From NCBI GenBank assembly GCA_026400735.1, contig JAPLOL010000044.1:19984-83983 (forward strand): DNA of 64,000 bases. The letters are read 5' to 3'. Every line of letters starts with the position of its first letter. The stretch's first letter is position 1. The notes beneath the pieces are model-generated. The model saw nothing but the letters and a program-made list of their open reading frames with translations, searched no databases and was not told the DNA's origin. Shown here piece after piece: positions 35,858 to 42,991 of this stretch. The translations under genes were made by a program, and so were the position numbers. The stretch is from Alphaproteobacteria bacterium. Its GTDB lineage: Bacteria > Pseudomonadota > Alphaproteobacteria > Caulobacterales > Aquidulcibacteraceae.

Positions 35858-36247
35858 TCAAGCCCGCGCGTCGCGGCGCGAGGGGCCTTCGGCGCCGGTT
35901 TCGCCGTCCAGGCGCTGCAGGAAGCCCAATTCGCCCCTGGCGACAGCCGCAGGCTCGCGCCGGGGCGCTGCCGCTGGAGCGCATTTCTTGGCGTCGCAGG
36001 TCAGCGCTTCCAGGCCCTCACCCTCGACGGCCAGCGCCGCCAGGCCCTCCGCCTCCTCGATCGTACGGGCCCAGACGTAAATCGGCGCGACTGCGGACTC
36101 GAAACGGCGTGGCCAATTCTTTGCGCGGCGGTCCAGACGGGCTTCCACTACCACGCGCCAGAACGGCATATGCGCACGCGCGAGTTTTGCACGGTAGAGG
36201 TAAGCCCAAATCCGACTGAGGCCGCGCTTCAGTTTCAAGAATTCCAC
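35858..36247 (-). CDS. hypothetical protein overlapping crotonase gene
   Basis: The 129-residue protein starts at GTG 36247, inside the last 13 bases of the crotonase gene. An ATG at 36169 (MPFWRVVVEARLDRR) is an alternative that would give a tidier domain. The core (WPRRFESAVAPIYVWARTIEEAEGLAALAVEG) looks like a small alpha/beta fold, and the tail is a Lys/Cys then Ala/Arg-rich segment. No family is recognised. Base composition is like its neighbours. Confidence 0.6.
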   Translation of the reverse strand: MEFLKLKRGLSRIWAYLYRAKLARAHMPFWRVVVEARLDRRAKNWPRRFESAVAPIYVWARTIEEAEGLAALAVEGEGLEALTCDAKKCAPAAAPRREPAAVARGELGFLQRLDGETGAEGPSRRDARA

Positions 36248-37032
36248 TCCGGCTTGCGCTTCTCCAGAAACGCCGCGAGCCCTTCACGTCCTTCCGATGA
36301 TGCACGCCTTTTTGCAATTCGGCGAGCCGTTTCCTTCAGCAGATGATCGTCGATCGCATGCGTCGCGACGTGCCGCACGAGCGCTTTCGAGTCCGCAACG
36401 GCGCCAGGCGCAGCGGCGAGCGCCAATTCTGACAAATGTTCCATCATCGACGTCAAACCAGCTTCGTCATCGACCGTGTATTGCGTTAGGCCAATCTTCT
36501 CGGCGTAGGCGCCGTCAAAGCCTTCGGCCGTAGCGAACAGCGCGCGCGCCATGCGCGGCCCGATCGCTTCAATAACGTAGGGTGAGATGGTGGCGGGCGT
36601 GAGGCCCAAACGGACTTCACTGAAGCGGAATTTCGCAGTCTTCACGGCAACCGCGACATCACACGCCGCAACGAGCCCACCTCCGCCGCCCATCGCGGCG
36701 CCTTGCACCAAAGCTACGGTCAGCTGAGGCAGATCGTGCAAATGCTTCAGCATCCGCGCAAGCGAGAGCGCGTCCGCTTGATTGTCTTCCTCGTCGCGCT
36801 CGCCGCCGCGCCGCATCCAGTCGATGTCCGCGCCTGCGCAGAAAGTCTCGCCGGAGCCGCGGATGAAGACGGCGCGGACGTGATCAGCGCCTTTCAAGCT
36901 CTCGAAATGCTCACTCAAGCCCGCGATCATCAATTCGTCGAAAGCGTTGCGTTTTGCGGGCCGGTTCAGCGTTATGACGGCAATGCCTTCGCTCGAAACG
37001 TCGAGCAGAACGGGATCCGGTTCGAGGCTCAT
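36235..37032 (-). CDS. enoyl-CoA hydratase, methylglutaconyl-CoA hydratase-like
   Basis: The 265-residue crotonase has ETFCAGADIDWMRRG (first oxyanion segment), LVQGAAMGGGGGLVAACDVAVA (second) and FSEVRLGLTPATISPYVIEAIG. PATISPYV is typical of 3-methylglutaconyl-CoA or carboxygeranoyl-CoA hydratases (LiuC/AtuE group) of leucine or terpenoid breakdown. Its start overlaps the TIR gene stop (ATGA), an unexpected pairing. The substrate assignment is by motif only. Confidence 0.87.
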   Translation of the reverse strand: MSLEPDPVLLDVSSEGIAVITLNRPAKRNAFDELMIAGLSEHFESLKGADHVRAVFIRGSGETFCAGADIDWMRRGGERDEEDNQADALSLARMLKHLHDLPQLTVALVQGAAMGGGGGLVAACDVAVAVKTAKFRFSEVRLGLTPATISPYVIEAIGPRMARALFATAEGFDGAYAEKIGLTQYTVDDEAGLTSMMEHLSELALAAAPGAVADSKALVRHVATHAIDDHLLKETARRIAKRRASSEGREGLAAFLEKRKPEWNS

Positions 37033-38210
37033 GCGGCGGCTCCCAGAATTCGCACGAGCGCCTCAGAACGCTCGTCTTCCGGCGTGTCATAGAGGTTCAG
37101 CGATTGAACGCCCGCGAAAAAGTACTCGAAATCCTCCGGCGGATCGGCCTGTTCGATGAACACCGGCACGAGCTTCTTTTTGTAGCGATCCGCCAAATAG
37201 ATCTCGCGCTTCACATGATCGCTCTCGAAGGCGGCCTTCGAACACATGACGACAACACCGCCCGCTGCTTTGATCGCGCGCACGATCTCGCCCGCCCAGC
37301 CATCGCCGGCGCTGATGCCTTGCTGGTCTAACCAGAACTTGCGTCCCGCGCGCTTGGCGGCCTCCACCAACGGCAGCACCGTCATGTCATTGGCGCGCGC
37401 GTAGGAGACGAACACCGCGTCCGAAGACGGCGTAGCGCCCCGCGGACGCCGAGCGCGCGGACGCGGTACATTGCGCGGCAGCACTTCTGCCTCGGGCTTC
37501 TTGCTGAACAGCCCAAACACGATGAGCCCAATCACACCGACGAACACTGCAATCGACAGCGTGAACAGCCATGGCGTGATGCCATTCGGCAGCCCATAGC
37601 GCGTGCCGAAGCCATTGATGCCCGAAATGAGTTCAGGCCATCCGCCCGGTGTCGGCCCAATACGATTGGCCAGCCAGATCGAGACTGTTGCCGAGATTGC
37701 AAGCAGACCGGGCAGCAGCAGGATCGGGAAGAGCAACGCGCCGAGGCCGATGCCTCCCGCCTTCGCTGGCCTCTGCGCAGGCGGCGCTGGCGATTGAGGC
37801 GCGTCGCCACCTTCGTCGTGATCTCCGGCCTCGGGCTCGGGCGGCGCGCGCACGATCTTGGTGACCGCATCAGCGACTTCATTCCACTTGAACTCGCGCG
37901 CGGCTTCGAACGTCGCGTCGATCGTGGGTAGATCACGCAAGCCCACCGGCGCGATGCCATGGTCCAACTTCAGAACAACAAGGCGCCCCTGCGCCCACGC
38001 GTCGAGCGCGCGTTGCTCAAGCCGCAAGCGCGCAGTAGCGAATGTCAGAGCCTGCGAGACGAGCAACACAAAGGCGTCGCCATTACCCACCGGCTTCAGC
38101 GCCGTCTGGCCATCATCGAGTTCGCAAAACTGACCGCGTCGTTCGATAACCTTTTCAATCGCCTCGGCGGTATTGCGGTCAGCGGGGGCGTGGGCGAGGA
38201 ATACGGTCAT
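37029..38210 (-). CDS. membrane protein with two TIR domains
   Basis: The 393-residue protein from ATG 38210 has an N-terminal degenerate TIR domain (1-120: VFLAHAPADRNTAEAIEKVI, then LLVSQAL). A Pro/Asp-rich linker and two membrane segments follow (about 154-182 and 213-235). After a basic stretch (RPRARRPRG) comes a C-terminal TIR domain (265-385): VFVSYARAND, FWLDQQGISAGDGWAGEI, VVVMCSKAAFESDHVKREIYLA. E336 in the KREI segment aligns with the catalytic Glu of TIR NAD-cleaving enzymes. Both TIRs are predicted to be on the cytoplasmic side. It is coupled to the crotonase gene and divergent from the patatin gene. Confidence 0.82.
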   Translation of the reverse strand: MTVFLAHAPADRNTAEAIEKVIERRGQFCELDDGQTALKPVGNGDAFVLLVSQALTFATARLRLEQRALDAWAQGRLVVLKLDHGIAPVGLRDLPTIDATFEAAREFKWNEVADAVTKIVRAPPEPEAGDHDEGGDAPQSPAPPAQRPAKAGGIGLGALLFPILLLPGLLAISATVSIWLANRIGPTPGGWPELISGINGFGTRYGLPNGITPWLFTLSIAVFVGVIGLIVFGLFSKKPEAEVLPRNVPRPRARRPRGATPSSDAVFVSYARANDMTVLPLVEAAKRAGRKFWLDQQGISAGDGWAGEIVRAIKAAGGVVVMCSKAAFESDHVKREIYLADRYKKKLVPVFIEQADPPEDFEYFFAGVQSLNLYDTPEDERSEALVRILGAAA

Positions 38211-38320
38211 GGGATGGGTCTTACGGCCCTGCCCCCCGGCCCGCAAACCGGCTACGGCGCCTAACCCACACTTGTTCTCATTGCGCCTTAATAATCGGCC
38301 CCTATCCTTGGCCGATCACC

Positions 38321-40117
38321 ATGAAACCCAGTCTTTCCGAAGCAACCGCACTTGAAGGCATCTCGCCCGACGTCCTCGGCGCGCTTGATGCCGTGGCCGA
38401 GTGGTTCTCGGTGCCAGCAGGCTGGCCGCTCCTTGCTGCGGGCGAGCCGCCGGATGGGGTCTACTTCCTCGTGTCCGGATCATTGGCGGCGTTCAAGCCG
38501 AGCAGCCGCGGCGGACACGATCTGCTCGGCTACATACGCCCGGGCGAACCTGTCGGCGAAATGGCGATGATCGCGCGTGAGCCGCACTCATCGAGCGTGT
38601 TCGCAATGCGCGACAGCGAGTTGCTAAAGCTTCCGCCCGCCGCCTTCGATCTTCTCGTGCATACGCACCCAGCCATGATGGAGCACATCGCGCGCATAAT
38701 GCTGACGCGCGCGCGCTCCAACAGTAAGTCCAGTCCGCGCGCCGATCCCAAAGTTTACGCGATGATCTCGACATCGCCGACGATCGACATTGAGCTGCGC
38801 GCACGGACGCTGCAAGGCGCCCTGAAGCGGCTCGGCGCGCGCGCTGTCGTAATCACTGAAGCTGACGTCCTGGCAATTTCGAGCGAAGGCATGAACAGCG
38901 CTTGGTTCGACGCGCTCGAGCAGAAAAACGACGCTGTCTTCCTCGTATCGCCGATTGCTGACACCCGCTGGTTCCGCACCTGCATTCGCCAAGCCGACCG
39001 CATTTGGTTCTTCGCGCGCGCCGACGCGGTGCCATCGACGCCACTGCTGCCGCCAGAAGAGCCCTCGCCCGCACGCCAATTCCGGCTTGTGGATGTCATC
39101 CTCTTGCACCACGGCATGGATCGCAAAGCCGTCACCACAAACCAGTGGCGCGTGGCCTGCGATGCGTCGCGGCTGTTTCACTGGCGCGGCTTGGAAGACG
39201 ACGACGCGGCGCGCTTGGCGCGCGTCATTGCACGCCGTTCGATCGGCCTCGTCCTCTCCGGCGGAGGCGCGCGCGCCTACGCTCATATCGGCGTCGTGCG
39301 CGCATTGCGCGAAGCTGGACTGCCGTTCGACGTGATCGGCGGCACCTCAATGGGTGCGGTCGTCGCTGCTTGCGTTGCGATGGGTTGGGACACTGAGGAA
39401 ATCGAGCGACGGATCACAAAGGCGTTCGTCGAGACCAATCCGCTCGGTGACTACGTCATCCCCGTTGTTGGGTTCTCGCGTGGAAAGCGCGTGGACGACC
39501 GACTTGAGGAGAATTTCGGAGAGACGTTGATCGAGGACTTGGAAGTGCCGTTCTTCGCGGTCTCGACTGACTTGGTCTCCGGTACGGCGCGCATCCATCG
39601 CGGCGGATCATTGCGGCGCGCGCTTCGCGGCTCGATCGCTCTGCCCGGCATCTTGCCGCCTGTCGTCGACGGCGAGCACGGTTTGTTGGTCGACGGCGCA
39701 GTTTTGAAAAACTTCCCAGTCGATGTTATGCGCGACTTGCATCGCGGACCGATCATCGGCGTCGACGTCGCGCGCCGTGACGGTATCGACATCGAAGACT
39801 TCCGTTCGCCGCCGGGCTTCCTCGGTTGGATTGCGGCGCATGGCTGGCAATCGCCTCCGCCGATCGCGTCGCTATTGATGCGCGCCGCGACGCTGACAAT
39901 CGATCCATGGGAAGGCCGTTCCGGCGCCGACTTGTTGATCGCGCCAGAGATGCCCGACATAGACATGCGCGACTGGAAGCGTTTCGATGACGCTGTGACG
40001 GCAGGATACGAGGCCGCGGTTGCTGCGTTGCAGCGGCCCCACGGCTTGTTCCAACAACCCGAGACCGACGCGATCGGTTCGCTTGCGGGTTGGTCGTCGC
40101 TGGAAACGGCTGAATAG
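38321..40117 (+). CDS. patatin-like phospholipase with cyclic-nucleotide-binding domain (NTE-like)
   Basis: The product is 598 residues. The N-terminus is a CNB domain (about 15-125: VSGSLAAFKPSSRG, RPGEPVGEMAMIAREPHSS). A linker domain follows (140-305), as in NTE/PNPLA6-like proteins. From about 305 comes patatin: LVLSGGGARAYAHIGVVRAL (oxyanion GGGxR), IGGTSMGAV (nucleophile GxSxG) and LLVDGAVLKNFP (DGA Asp). It is a Ser-Asp dyad lysophospholipase acting at the membrane. The CNB cassette keeps Glu but has Glu-Pro-His in place of Arg, so nucleotide binding is uncertain. Confidence 0.92.
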   Translation: MKPSLSEATALEGISPDVLGALDAVAEWFSVPAGWPLLAAGEPPDGVYFLVSGSLAAFKPSSRGGHDLLGYIRPGEPVGEMAMIAREPHSSSVFAMRDSELLKLPPAAFDLLVHTHPAMMEHIARIMLTRARSNSKSSPRADPKVYAMISTSPTIDIELRARTLQGALKRLGARAVVITEADVLAISSEGMNSAWFDALEQKNDAVFLVSPIADTRWFRTCIRQADRIWFFARADAVPSTPLLPPEEPSPARQFRLVDVILLHHGMDRKAVTTNQWRVACDASRLFHWRGLEDDDAARLARVIARRSIGLVLSGGGARAYAHIGVVRALREAGLPFDVIGGTSMGAVVAACVAMGWDTEEIERRITKAFVETNPLGDYVIPVVGFSRGKRVDDRLEENFGETLIEDLEVPFFAVSTDLVSGTARIHRGGSLRRALRGSIALPGILPPVVDGEHGLLVDGAVLKNFPVDVMRDLHRGPIIGVDVARRDGIDIEDFRSPPGFLGWIAAHGWQSPPPIASLLMRAATLTIDPWEGRSGADLLIAPEMPDIDMRDWKRFDDAVTAGYEAAVAALQRPHGLFQQPETDAIGSLAGWSSLETAE

Positions 40118-40172
40118 GCTGGCGCCGCCGCTTTCGTTTTGTATGGTTCGCCGAATTTCCTGGGGGCGCTCC

Positions 40173-40742
40173 ATGCGTTTTGTTCTGATTGCGGCAGCGC
40201 TCGCGCTGAGTGGGTGCACGTTCTCCACCAACACCGCAGGAACACAGAATGCATCGGGCTGCGAGCGGACGGCGACACACAACGTGACTTGGTCGACAGA
40301 CGGCGCGGACGACACGATCACCACGCGCTCTGATGGACCAACTTGCGCACAAGCCGTCGTCACGTTTGTGGCGCGCAACTCCGCCGGTGATCCGCTCTGG
40401 GTGTTTGCGTCGACCTATTACGACATGACCTCTGGCGGCATTCCGCCTGAAGGCGCGCCCGCAATCACTGACGAGCAGATGGATACGTTCCTAGCGGGAT
40501 GGGCTAACGTGACGTTGCAGCGCTCCGGCGAATTGCCCGCATGGCGCGAAGGCTTCGACTCGTTGAGCGCAAGCGCACAGACGTTTTCCTACGACACGCC
40601 GTTTGACCGCGAAACGTACGAAGCGATGCGAGCACGCAATCTGCAGATGATCTGCTATGCCGCAGCCGTCGAGGCGACCCAGTGTCTGATCATTGATCCA
40701 TCTTCGCACGCGCCGATTATGATCGTGGCGTACGGTCCGTGA
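40173..40742 (+). CDS. lipoprotein, first of three tandem paralogues
   Basis: The 189-residue lipoprotein has signal MRFVLIAAALALSGC (lipid Cys 15). The mature part has four further Cys arranged as CERTA, TCAQA, ICYAAA and QCLII, probably two disulfides. Other shared positions are GDPLWVFA, FLAGW, GELPAWREG and YEAMRARNLQ. The same framework recurs in the next two genes. GGGGG lies 8 bases before the ATG. It is probably anchored in the outer membrane, periplasmic side. No family is recognised. The stop overlaps the next start. Confidence 0.75.
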   Translation: MRFVLIAAALALSGCTFSTNTAGTQNASGCERTATHNVTWSTDGADDTITTRSDGPTCAQAVVTFVARNSAGDPLWVFASTYYDMTSGGIPPEGAPAITDEQMDTFLAGWANVTLQRSGELPAWREGFDSLSASAQTFSYDTPFDRETYEAMRARNLQMICYAAAVEATQCLIIDPSSHAPIMIVAYGP

Positions 40743-41257
40743 TGCGGCTCCTGCTTCTCGGCGCGCTTTTGATCGCGACGTCTTGCACATCGCAAGCCGC
40801 ACGCTGCGACTTCTCGCACACGCGCGAGGTGTCATTCACTGGCGGCAGCGCGTCGGATCGCATCACCGTGCGGACGTTCGGCGTCTCCTGCGACAAGGCC
40901 ATCGGCGTCTACGAGATCATCGACGGCGAAGGGCATCCCATTTGGGCCTGGGCGACACCGCTGCCGCGCGCGTTTGGCGATGCGTTCAAAGCCGAGGAAC
41001 CCGAACACGTGGAGACGTTCCTGGAAGAGTGGTCACAGCCTGTAATTATTTCGACGCAGGAGGCGCCGGAATGGGCTCTGCTGGCGCCAGGCCAAACAAC
41101 TCTGGACGAACTCACATATACCGACATCCGCGCGCGCGACCTGCCGATGTTATGCCACTTTTCGGGAACAGCACGGCAGACGTGCGTGTTTTGGGAGCCT
41201 GTCGCCGGCGGCGCAGGACATCTGTTTGATCGTGACGTCGAGGAGACGGTGGAATGA
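40742..41257 (+). CDS. lipoprotein, second of three tandem paralogues
   Basis: The 171-residue product starts at ATG 40742, overlapping the previous TGA stop (TGATG). The signal is MRLLLLGALLIATSC (Cys 15). The framework matches its neighbours: RCDFSHTREVSFTGG, SCDKAIGVYEI, HPIWAWATP, VETFLEEWSQP, APEWALL, YTDIRARDLPMLCHFSG and TCVFWEP. The ELPAW motif is weakened to APEW. A GTG three bases before the ATG is an alternative start. The function is unknown; the arrangement implies one polycistronic message. Confidence 0.74.
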   Translation: MRLLLLGALLIATSCTSQAARCDFSHTREVSFTGGSASDRITVRTFGVSCDKAIGVYEIIDGEGHPIWAWATPLPRAFGDAFKAEEPEHVETFLEEWSQPVIISTQEAPEWALLAPGQTTLDELTYTDIRARDLPMLCHFSGTARQTCVFWEPVAGGAGHLFDRDVEETVE

Positions 41258-41835
41258 TGCGAGTGGGCGTGAGTTTGTTAGCGTTGGGTTTGGTGGCATG
41301 CACGCCCCCCGCACCGGAGGCGCCCGCAACGACGACGACCGCCGAGATTCCGGCAGCGAGTACGTCCGGTCGTTTGGGATGCGATGCAAACTCCTCACGC
41401 GATTGGTCTGCCGTTGGCAGCCAGTATTACATCGTTGAGGCCGAGGCGCATGGCGCGACCTGCGGTGAAGCCACGGCGACGATCCGCATCAAGTCGACCG
41501 AAGGCGCAGTGCTGTTCACGCACGATTACCCAACCCGCGACGTGTCGCTCGCGTTCAATCCGAACAGCGATCAAACCGGGCTCCGTGAAGAGATCGAATC
41601 GTGGACGCAGAACGTTTCCGAGACCGGCGCGGCGAACGAACTCCCGGCCTGGCCCGCGGGCGCAGCCGCCCCTCCAGGGTTTACACCTGCCGTCGCGCGC
41701 AACGTCTATGAACAAGCGCGCGGCAATCAGAGCGCCCTCTTCTGCTATCCTGACGGTGGCGAAAGCAACGCGTGCGTCGCAGTTGCGGGCACGAGAGCGA
41801 CGCTCCTAGGCTCGAAAACGCCAGAGCGCGGCTAG
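41254..41835 (+). CDS. lipoprotein, third of three tandem paralogues
   Basis: The 193-residue product begins ATGATG, with GGAG eight bases before the first ATG and overlap with the previous stop. The signal ends LALGLVAC (Cys 16), followed by a Pro/Ala/Thr linker longer than in the other two. The shared framework includes LGCDANSSRDWSAVG, TCGEATATIRI, EIESWTQ, NELPAWPAG, ARNVYEQARGNQ, FCYPDGG and ACVAVAG. The function is unknown. Its end overlaps the convergent LprI-like gene by 4 bases. Confidence 0.74.
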   Translation: MMRVGVSLLALGLVACTPPAPEAPATTTTAEIPAASTSGRLGCDANSSRDWSAVGSQYYIVEAEAHGATCGEATATIRIKSTEGAVLFTHDYPTRDVSLAFNPNSDQTGLREEIESWTQNVSETGAANELPAWPAGAAAPPGFTPAVARNVYEQARGNQSALFCYPDGGESNACVAVAGTRATLLGSKTPERG

Positions 41836-42290
41836 TTCGCGATCAGGCCGATTGCGCGGGAGGACGTAAGCTCAAGGTCGCAGGTAACGCGATCGTATTG
41901 CTCGCCTGACCCGCCACCGAACTCGTACGCGCGATACGAGCACTCCGCTTCGCGCCAATCTGTCCATGCGTTGTTCGCCGCGGCGAGTAACGCGCCGTCG
42001 GCGGGATCGGCGGCGGTGATGCGCTCCGTCGCTGCTTCGATGATTGCGTTCCAGGCCAACGACTCCGATGAGCGGCAGAGTACGTCTGTCATCGAATTGG
42101 AACCGCCCTCCGCCTCAATGCACACGCGCGTCATGACGCCAACGCATTGCTGCAGCGCTACACGGTCACCGCTCGCCTGAGCGATACACGCGTCAAGGAT
42201 GCGCGCATCAGATTGCAGCACATCGGCGCGCGCCGGCAGCGTGACGCAAGCGGTGACCAACAACGCAAGTGCGAAAAACAATTGCCGCAA
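41832..42290 (-). CDS. LprI-like (DUF1311) cysteine-rich exported protein
   Basis: The 152-residue protein has signal peptide MRQLFFALALLVTACVTLPARA; the internal Cys at VTAC could be a lipobox. Six cysteines in the mature part and the end NAWTDWREAECSYRAYEF...CDLELTSSRAIGL match the LprI_N/DUF1311 domain, known from the Mycobacterium lysozyme inhibitor LprI. A lysozyme-inhibitor role is possible, but the domain also occurs in proteins of unknown function. It is convergent with the three lipoprotein genes and divergent from the small unit at 42389. Confidence 0.82.
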   Translation of the reverse strand: MRQLFFALALLVTACVTLPARADVLQSDARILDACIAQASGDRVALQQCVGVMTRVCIEAEGGSNSMTDVLCRSSESLAWNAIIEAATERITAADPADGALLAAANNAWTDWREAECSYRAYEFGGGSGEQYDRVTCDLELTSSRAIGLIAN

Positions 42291-42355
42291 TTTCGCCTCC
42301 TGTCGTCAGCGTGCCACGCGAGTTCGCCTGACGCATCAGGTATTAGCCATGGCGC

Positions 42356-42382
42356 TTGCGAGACGTCGCGAAGCACTTATCT
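42356..42382 (+). promoter_or_regulatory. candidate promoter of the 42.4-kb small transcription unit
   Basis: TTGCGA (42356-42361) and TTATCT (42377-42382), with a 15-base spacer, would start transcription near 42389. The spacer is short for sigma-70, so this is tentative. Confidence 0.3.
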
Positions 42383-42432
42383 TGGTAGTCCTCCAGCGAC
42401 TTCCGCTGGTTTTGCAAGAAAGGAGGTGATCC

Positions 42433-42501
42433 ATGTCTCATTGTCACTCTGTAGGGGCACTGTCGCAGGCTTGGACCACCTCGGGTGGGACCAGCGCTTA
42501 A
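42433..42501 (+). CDS. 22-residue leader-like peptide
   Basis: ATG 42433 to TAA 42501 encodes a 22-residue peptide beginning MSHCHSVGALSQAW and ending in a Gly/Ser/Thr-rich tail. The start codon's A is the last base of the 17-base 16S-complementary run. GGAGG sits 6 bases before the ATG, which is ideal spacing. The peptide has one Cys and two His near the start and no hydrophobic segment. It may be a functional micropeptide or only a ribosome-loading device. Confidence 0.5.
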   Translation: MSHCHSVGALSQAWTTSGGTSA

Positions 42502-42529
42502 GCTTTGCCCCGCACGGGACAGACAATGG

Positions 42530-42563
42530 AAGGGCCGCATCGGGATCCGATGCGGCCCTTTTT
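42530..42563 (+). terminator. strong intrinsic terminator
   Basis: An almost perfect palindrome with a stem of about 13 bp (AAGGGCCGCATCGG and its complement) and a tiny GAT loop is followed by TTTTT. It lies 28 bases after the small frame's TAA. Leftward, the T-run is short, so it may only weakly terminate DUF3008. Confidence 0.92.
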
Positions 42564-42564
42564 G

Positions 42565-42882
42565 CTAGCTGCGCTTCTTAGCTTTTTTTGCCGCTGATTT
42601 CTTCGCAGCGCTCGTCGGCCTGGAGGCGTTCTTCGCGCGCGTTTTGGCTGCCTTCTTCGCGGCACGCTTGCGGGCAGCCTTCTTCGCCGGGATCGGACTA
42701 TCAGGCGTGTAGTTCGGTTTGCCTTTGCGCTTAGTCGAGGCGAATTCGTCGAGCTGCTTTTCGCTCATTGAATCGTACATCTGCTTGGACGCGCCCTTGA
42801 GCGCGGAACGTTTGGTCTCTCCGCGTTTGGCTGAGAGCGCCGCGCCGGCGGCTTTCTGTTGGGCTTTGGACTTTGCGGGCAT
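42565..42882 (-). CDS. DUF3008 family protein with H1-like Lys/Ala tail
   Basis: The 105-residue, very basic protein begins MPAKSKAQQKAAGAALSAKR and continues LKGASKQMYDSMSEKQLDEFA, the DUF3008 core. The C-terminal half is Lys/Ala/Arg-rich (AKKAARKRAAKKAAK), resembling bacterial histone H1-like proteins, so nucleic-acid binding is plausible. ATG 42882 follows AAGGAG; the frame's upstream extension is not used. The function of DUF3008 is unknown. Confidence 0.82.
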   Translation of the reverse strand: MPAKSKAQQKAAGAALSAKRGETKRSALKGASKQMYDSMSEKQLDEFASTKRKGKPNYTPDSPIPAKKAARKRAAKKAAKTRAKNASRPTSAAKKSAAKKAKKRS

Positions 42883-42939
42883 TGAGCATCTCCTTGTGGA
42901 GTGAATGCGCGCAGCGATTTTGCCGTTCCGAAAAAAGAT

Positions 42940-42963
42940 GAGGGCGGGATCGCTCCCGCCCTC
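42940..42963 (-). terminator. intrinsic terminator of spmX
   Basis: GAGGGCGGGA / TCCCGCCCTC is a 10-bp perfect stem with a four-base loop, 28 bases after the spmX stop. Leftward it is followed by CATCTTTTTT. Confidence 0.88.
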
Positions 42964-42991
42964 TGGCTCACCAGCCAAGAGAAATCTGTGT

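Larger units (their letters stand above)
42389..42563 (+). ncRNA. putative short regulatory transcript with extreme Shine-Dalgarno sequence
   Basis: The 275-base interval between divergent LprI and convergent DUF3008 holds an ordered set of elements. CCTCC is at 42390-42394 and a perfect 6-bp hairpin (CCAGCG/CGCTGG) at 42393-42409. A 17-base run, AGAAAGGAGGTGATCCA (42417-42433), is complementary to the expected alphaproteobacterial 16S 3' tail. A 22-codon frame follows. A second hairpin (CCACC/GGTGG, 42476-42488) lies at its end, then a 13-bp terminator. Both CCTCC and GGACCACCTC (42473-42482) can pair with the ribosome site, so the RNA may switch between open and masked forms. Transcription is inferred; no known RNA family is recognised. 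Confidence 0.5.

Noticed and set aside
42417..42433. Fragment of a displaced 16S rRNA gene end
   Set aside because: The match is to the complement of the 16S tail, stops at the start codon and no further rRNA sequence flanks it; the context fits a ribosome-binding site.
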